This document shows, piece after piece, positions 60,856 through 64,000 of a stretch of 64,000 nt of DNA; position 1 is the stretch's first letter, and each line of letters starts with the position of its first letter. Source of the DNA: Paucibacter_B soli (GTDB lineage: Bacteria; Pseudomonadota; Gammaproteobacteria; Burkholderiales; Burkholderiaceae_C); contig NZ_JBBHJW010000002.1 in NCBI RefSeq assembly GCF_037482845.1, positions 124,001 through 188,000 on the forward strand, read 5' to 3'. The position numbers and the translations under genes were made by a program. A model generated the notes under the pieces. That model was not told the DNA's origin. It searched no databases and saw nothing but the letters and a program-made list of their open reading frames with translations.

Positions 60856-62910
60856 ATGAGCGCCACCCCCCCCATCCTGCAAAGCCTGATTGCCAACCGC
60901 TGGATCGGCCAGACCGCCGCGCGTGCCCTGCACAGCGCCGTGAACGGCCGGCCGGTGGCGCTCACCCATGCCGACGAGATCGACTTCGGCGAGAGCCTGG
61001 CCTATGCCCGGGGTCAGGCCTTGCCCGCGCTCTTGAAGCTGGACTACCAGCAGCGCGCGGCCCTGCTGAAGGCGCTGGCCAGCCATCTGATGGAGCGCAA
61101 GGAGCAGCTCTACGCGATCTCGGCCCATACCGGCGGCACGCGCTCGGACAACTGGATCGACATCGAGGGCGGCATCGGCACCCTGTTCGCCTATGCCAGC
61201 ATGGGCCGGCGCGAGCTGCCCTCCAGCAATGTGGTGCATGAGGGCCCGGCCATCCAGCTCGGCAAGGAGGGCCAGTTCATCGGTTCGCATATCCTCGTGC
61301 CCAAGCGCGGCGTGGCGGTGCACATCAACGCCTTCAACTTCCCGATGTGGGGCATGCTGGAGAAATTCGCGCCCAGCTTCCTGGCGGGCATGCCCTGCAT
61401 CGTCAAGCCGGCCACCGCCACCTCCTATGTGGCCGAGGCCTGCGTGCGCCTGATCCATGAATCGGGCCTGCTGCCGGCCGGCGCGCTGCAGCTGATCGTG
61501 GGCGGCTCGGGCGATCTGCTGGATCGCCTGGAGGAGACCGATGTGGTCACCTTCACCGGCTCGGCCGACACCGCCGCGATGCTGCGCGTGAACCCGAATC
61601 TGGTGCGCCGCTCGGTGCCTTTCAATGGCGAGGCCGACAGCCTGAACTGCGCCATCCTGGGCCCCGACGTGACGCCGGACGATGCCGAGTTCGAGCTCTT
61701 CATCAAGGAAGTGGCGCGCGAGATGAGCGCCAAGACCGGCCAGAAGTGCACCGCGATCCGCCGCGCCATCGTGCCGGCCAAGCATATCGACGCGGTGGCC
61801 GCGGCGCTGCGCGAGCGTCTCAAGAAGCTCAAGGTCGGCGACCCGGCGGTGGAGGGTGTGCGCATCGGCGCGCTGGCCTCCAAGGCGCAGCAAAGCGATG
61901 TGGCCGAGCGCCTGGCGCTGCTGGCGGCCGGCAACGAGATCGTGCTGGGCGAGCGCGACGGCTTCGCGCCGGTGGGCGAGGGCGTGGCCGAGGGCGCCTT
62001 CTTCGCGCCCACCCTGCTGCTGTGCCGCGACGGCTTTGCCAACGAGACGGTGCACAACGTCGAGGCCTTCGGTCCGGTCTCCACCCTGATGCCTTATGGC
62101 GAGCTGGACGAGGCGCTGCAGCTGGCCGCCAAGGGCCGCGGCAGCCTGGTGGGCTCGGTGGTCACCAAGACGCCGGCGATCGCCGCCCAGGCGGTCTACC
62201 ACGCGGCCGCCTTCCACGGCCGCCTGCTGGTGCTGGACCGCGAGGCCGCAAAGGAATCGACCGGCCACGGCTCGCCGCTGCCGCAGTTGAAGCATGGCGG
62301 CCCGGGCCGCGCGGGCGGCGGTGAGGAGCTCGGCGGCATCCGCGCCGTCAAGCATTACCTGCAGCGCTGCGCGGTGCAGGGCTCGCCGACGATGATCAGC
62401 GCCATCACCGGCGAGTACCAGCGCGGCGCCAAGGTGCAGGAAGACGCCATCCATCCTTTCCGCAAGTACTTCGAAGAGATCCAGATCGGCGACTCGCTGC
62501 TGACGCACCGCCGCACCGTGAGCGAGGCCGACATCGTCAACTTCGGCGGCATCTCGGGCGATTTCTTCTACATGCACTTCGACGAGATCGCCGCCAAGGA
62601 CACGCAGTTCGGCCAGCGCATCGCGCATGGCTACTTCGTGCTCAGCGCCGCGGCCGGCCTGTTCGTCTCGCCCGCGCCGGGCCCGGTGCTGGCCAACTAC
62701 GGCCTGGACACCTTGCGCTTCGTGAACCCGGTGGCGATCGGCGACACCATCCAGGCGCGCCTGACCTGCAAGCGCCGCATCGACCGCGGCAACCGCCCCG
62801 ACCAGCCCCCGCAGGGCGTGGTGGCCTGGGACGTGCAGGTCATGAACCAGCGCGGCGAGCTGGTGGCGAGTTATGACATTCTGACGCTGGTGGCGAAAAA
62901 AGGCGGCTGA
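60856..62910 (+). CDS. paaZ: Bifunctional oxepin-CoA hydrolase / aldehyde dehydrogenase PaaZ
   Basis: Opens the oxepin-CoA ring and oxidises the resulting aldehyde. The 684-residue protein joins an N-terminal aldehyde dehydrogenase domain (about 1-520) to a C-terminal MaoC-type hydratase (about 535-680). The ALDH catalytic Cys is residue 298 in GQKCTAIRR, with NAFNFPMWGMLEKFAPSFLAG and FTGSADTAA as NAD-site segments. The hydratase motif is FYMHFDEIAA with Asp about 576, then FGQRIAHGYF. Both active sites look intact. GAGGA stands before ATG 60856. Confidence 0.96.
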   Translation: MSATPPILQSLIANRWIGQTAARALHSAVNGRPVALTHADEIDFGESLAYARGQALPALLKLDYQQRAALLKALASHLMERKEQLYAISAHTGGTRSDNWIDIEGGIGTLFAYASMGRRELPSSNVVHEGPAIQLGKEGQFIGSHILVPKRGVAVHINAFNFPMWGMLEKFAPSFLAGMPCIVKPATATSYVAEACVRLIHESGLLPAGALQLIVGGSGDLLDRLEETDVVTFTGSADTAAMLRVNPNLVRRSVPFNGEADSLNCAILGPDVTPDDAEFELFIKEVAREMSAKTGQKCTAIRRAIVPAKHIDAVAAALRERLKKLKVGDPAVEGVRIGALASKAQQSDVAERLALLAAGNEIVLGERDGFAPVGEGVAEGAFFAPTLLLCRDGFANETVHNVEAFGPVSTLMPYGELDEALQLAAKGRGSLVGSVVTKTPAIAAQAVYHAAAFHGRLLVLDREAAKESTGHGSPLPQLKHGGPGRAGGGEELGGIRAVKHYLQRCAVQGSPTMISAITGEYQRGAKVQEDAIHPFRKYFEEIQIGDSLLTHRRTVSEADIVNFGGISGDFFYMHFDEIAAKDTQFGQRIAHGYFVLSAAAGLFVSPAPGPVLANYGLDTLRFVNPVAIGDTIQARLTCKRRIDRGNRPDQPPQGVVAWDVQVMNQRGELVASYDILTLVAKKGG

Positions 62911-62922
62911 GGCTTCGCCTCA

Positions 62923-62954
62923 CCAAGGAGGAGGGGCGCTGTGCGCCCCCTTGG
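62923..62954 (+). terminator. GC-rich hairpin after paaZ
   Basis: GGGGCGC (62933-62939) pairs with GCGCCCC (62943-62949) around TGT, with outer CCAAGG and CCTTGG arms lengthening the stem. There is no T tract. It lies between paaZ and the convergent unknown gene and may stop transcription or protect the 3' end. Confidence 0.45.
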
Positions 62955-62956
62955 CC

Positions 62957-63916
62957 TCAGTCACGCCCCGTGTAGGAGATTCCTACGGAATCAATGGCCG
63001 CAACGAGCCGCTGCAAGGCCTTTGCATCAACTGCGGCGTCTTCACCGCCGCCAAGCTTGCAAAAGCTCAGATACATTCGCGCGTAGCTGCCGACATGACC
63101 TTGCCGTGATGCGGCGACCTTCAGTGCAGCCAAGAAGGTTTGGCGTTGTTCTAACGGCAAATCGATGCCCACCTTGTCGCATGCCAGCGCCTTCATTGCA
63201 CCGATGTCGCCGCGCTTGGCGTCTCGTGCAAGACTATCCACCAGCCAAGGCGTCCGTTCTGGGTCCGCTGGCTTGCCCAGGGCGGTTTCCTGATAGTAGT
63301 CTGACGCGCCGCCAAGCACCCCGCCTCTGGCGGCGACCTCCAGGAGCTCAGGTTCACGCCCCTGTTGCTCGACGCTGATCGCCTGGCAATGTCGTTGGAT
63401 TTCCTCTTGAACGCCTAGCGTTGAAAGCGCAGTTTCGTTACCCGTTCTGGACTCCGTTTGCTCATGCAAGCCAGCTCGGTGAATTTCGACTTCATGGGCG
63501 ATGCCCCTACACCGTTTGAGTAGTCGGGCCGCCCTGAGGCTTTCCGACGGGTCGCGAGACGCCAGGGCCATGGCGATGAAGCTGCCATAGCCCTGACGCG
63601 CCGCGCGTTGAAACGTGAAGGTGTCGCCTGGCATGGACTTGAAGGCGCTGGACAGGCTGGCGGCCGACTGTCCCGGTATGCTTGCTTCATGCCTCACCGG
63701 CGCGACTGGCGCATTGCCTCCGGCGCGAGCAGGCCCCGGACTGGAGGATCTACTTTGGGCGGCAACAGCTGGCTCAATGCCCGTTTCGCCATCTTTGGCC
63801 GACGGCACTGTTGGCGCCGGGTTGTTCAGCCACATCGCCATAAAGACCGCGAAAGCCAGCAGTCCGATCAAGACCCAAGTTGCTGAAATCTTTTGGAACA
63901 ATGCTTCTACGGCCAT
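62957..63916 (-). CDS. Unrecognised membrane-anchored protein
   Basis: A 319-residue protein with one N-terminal hydrophobic segment (about residues 12-31, WVLIGLLAFAVFMAMWL), a Pro/Ser/Ala-rich linker (about 35-85) and a helical domain with four cysteines (KRCRGIA, QRHCQAI, ALACDKV, SFCKLGG). I cannot assign it to a family. Base use is less GC-biased than in the paa genes beside it, which may mean recent acquisition. The start is uncertain: ATG 63916 (MAVEALFQK) or ATG 63955, 13 codons earlier. It converges on paaZ. The last 45 bases of the window beyond the longer start hold no gene that I can see. Confidence 0.65.
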   Translation of the reverse strand: MAVEALFQKISATWVLIGLLAFAVFMAMWLNNPAPTVPSAKDGETGIEPAVAAQSRSSSPGPARAGGNAPVAPVRHEASIPGQSAASLSSAFKSMPGDTFTFQRAARQGYGSFIAMALASRDPSESLRAARLLKRCRGIAHEVEIHRAGLHEQTESRTGNETALSTLGVQEEIQRHCQAISVEQQGREPELLEVAARGGVLGGASDYYQETALGKPADPERTPWLVDSLARDAKRGDIGAMKALACDKVGIDLPLEQRQTFLAALKVAASRQGHVGSYARMYLSFCKLGGGEDAAVDAKALQRLVAAIDSVGISYTGRD

Positions 63917-64000
63917 CTTCTGGTTCTCATGCAAGCTAGTTGCCTGGCTTGGCAAGGCAGATGTCCTGCGCCGACCTGCATCCCTTCTCAGCCTTCGTGT

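Noticed and set aside
59479..62628. Open frame of 1049 codons on the minus strand
   Set aside because: Antisense to the binding-protein and paaZ genes, which carry intact catalytic and signal motifs. No coding signs of its own.

Overview
The window is GC-rich, densely coded chromosomal DNA. Gene content and order point to a betaproteobacterium of the order Burkholderiales, most like the Rubrivivax/Roseateles/Paucibacter/Pelomonas group. The signs are minCDE, a yebC-purD-hemF-nadD-rsfS-rlmH-maf-rng run, a complete-looking aerobic phenylacetate (paa) upper pathway under a TetR-type PaaR, dbpA/dusC, and intergenic repeats containing TGTGGATAA. Genus is an inference. I see no phage, transposon, CRISPR array or integron. 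The window is mostly housekeeping genes with a few accessory islands.

Layout. 1-2.4 kb: 5' part of metG (minus strand), a 60-codon small gene with a TTG start, then about 1 kb of non-coding DNA carrying several copies of a structured repeat. 2.5-4.5 kb: minC-minD-minE, closed by a good terminator. 4.5-10.1 kb: a PlsC-like acyltransferase, a membrane-anchored coiled-coil protein, an M3 peptidase, then YgjP-like metalloprotease, dusC and a Sui1/YciH gene. 10.2-18 kb: dbpA, a 77-aa conserved small protein, glnS, a LytTR response regulator with its LytS-like kinase, a membrane protein and a YjgR/HerA-type ATPase. 18.1-25.7 kb: one tight nine-gene plus-strand operon yebC-purD-acyltransferase-hemF-nadD-rsfS-rlmH-maf-rng, in which RsfS carries a long histone-H1-like Lys/Ala/Pro tail.

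25.7-32.1 kb: a secreted multi-rhodanese protein diverges from tolB-pal-cpoB, followed by a YeeE/YedE sulfur transporter and tcdA. 32.2-32.5 kb: three tRNA-Lys genes with promoter and terminator. 32.6-41.5 kb: a GT39-like glycosyltransferase, LysE exporter, apbC/mrp, a chemoreceptor with a possible sigma-28 promoter, TlpA-like thioredoxin, Tat-exported transglutaminase-like protein, nitroreductase and a PAS-GGDEF diguanylate cyclase.

41.5-45.9 kb: a six-gene periplasmic copper-handling operon (unknown 98-aa protein, TolC-family lipoprotein, multicopper oxidase, cupredoxin, CusF-like protein, unknown 126-aa protein). It is preceded by a textbook MerR/CueR-type promoter with a 19-bp spacer, but has no pump. 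46-50.8 kb: Mpo1/DUF962 protein, YceI-like protein, and a molybdenum-cofactor operon moaA-mobA-GNAT-moeA. 50.9-62.9 kb: PfkB-type sugar kinase, then paaY diverging from paaG-paaI-paaK-paaABCDE-paaR-substrate-binding protein-paaZ, with a perfect 14-bp palindrome between the divergent promoters. Together these genes activate phenylacetate to its CoA ester (PaaK), epoxidise it (PaaABCDE), isomerise to the oxepin (PaaG), open the ring (PaaZ) and rescue stalled thioesters (PaaI, PaaY). The later beta-oxidation genes paaF/H/J are not in the window. The right edge holds an unrecognised membrane-anchored protein whose base use looks less GC-rich than its neighbours.
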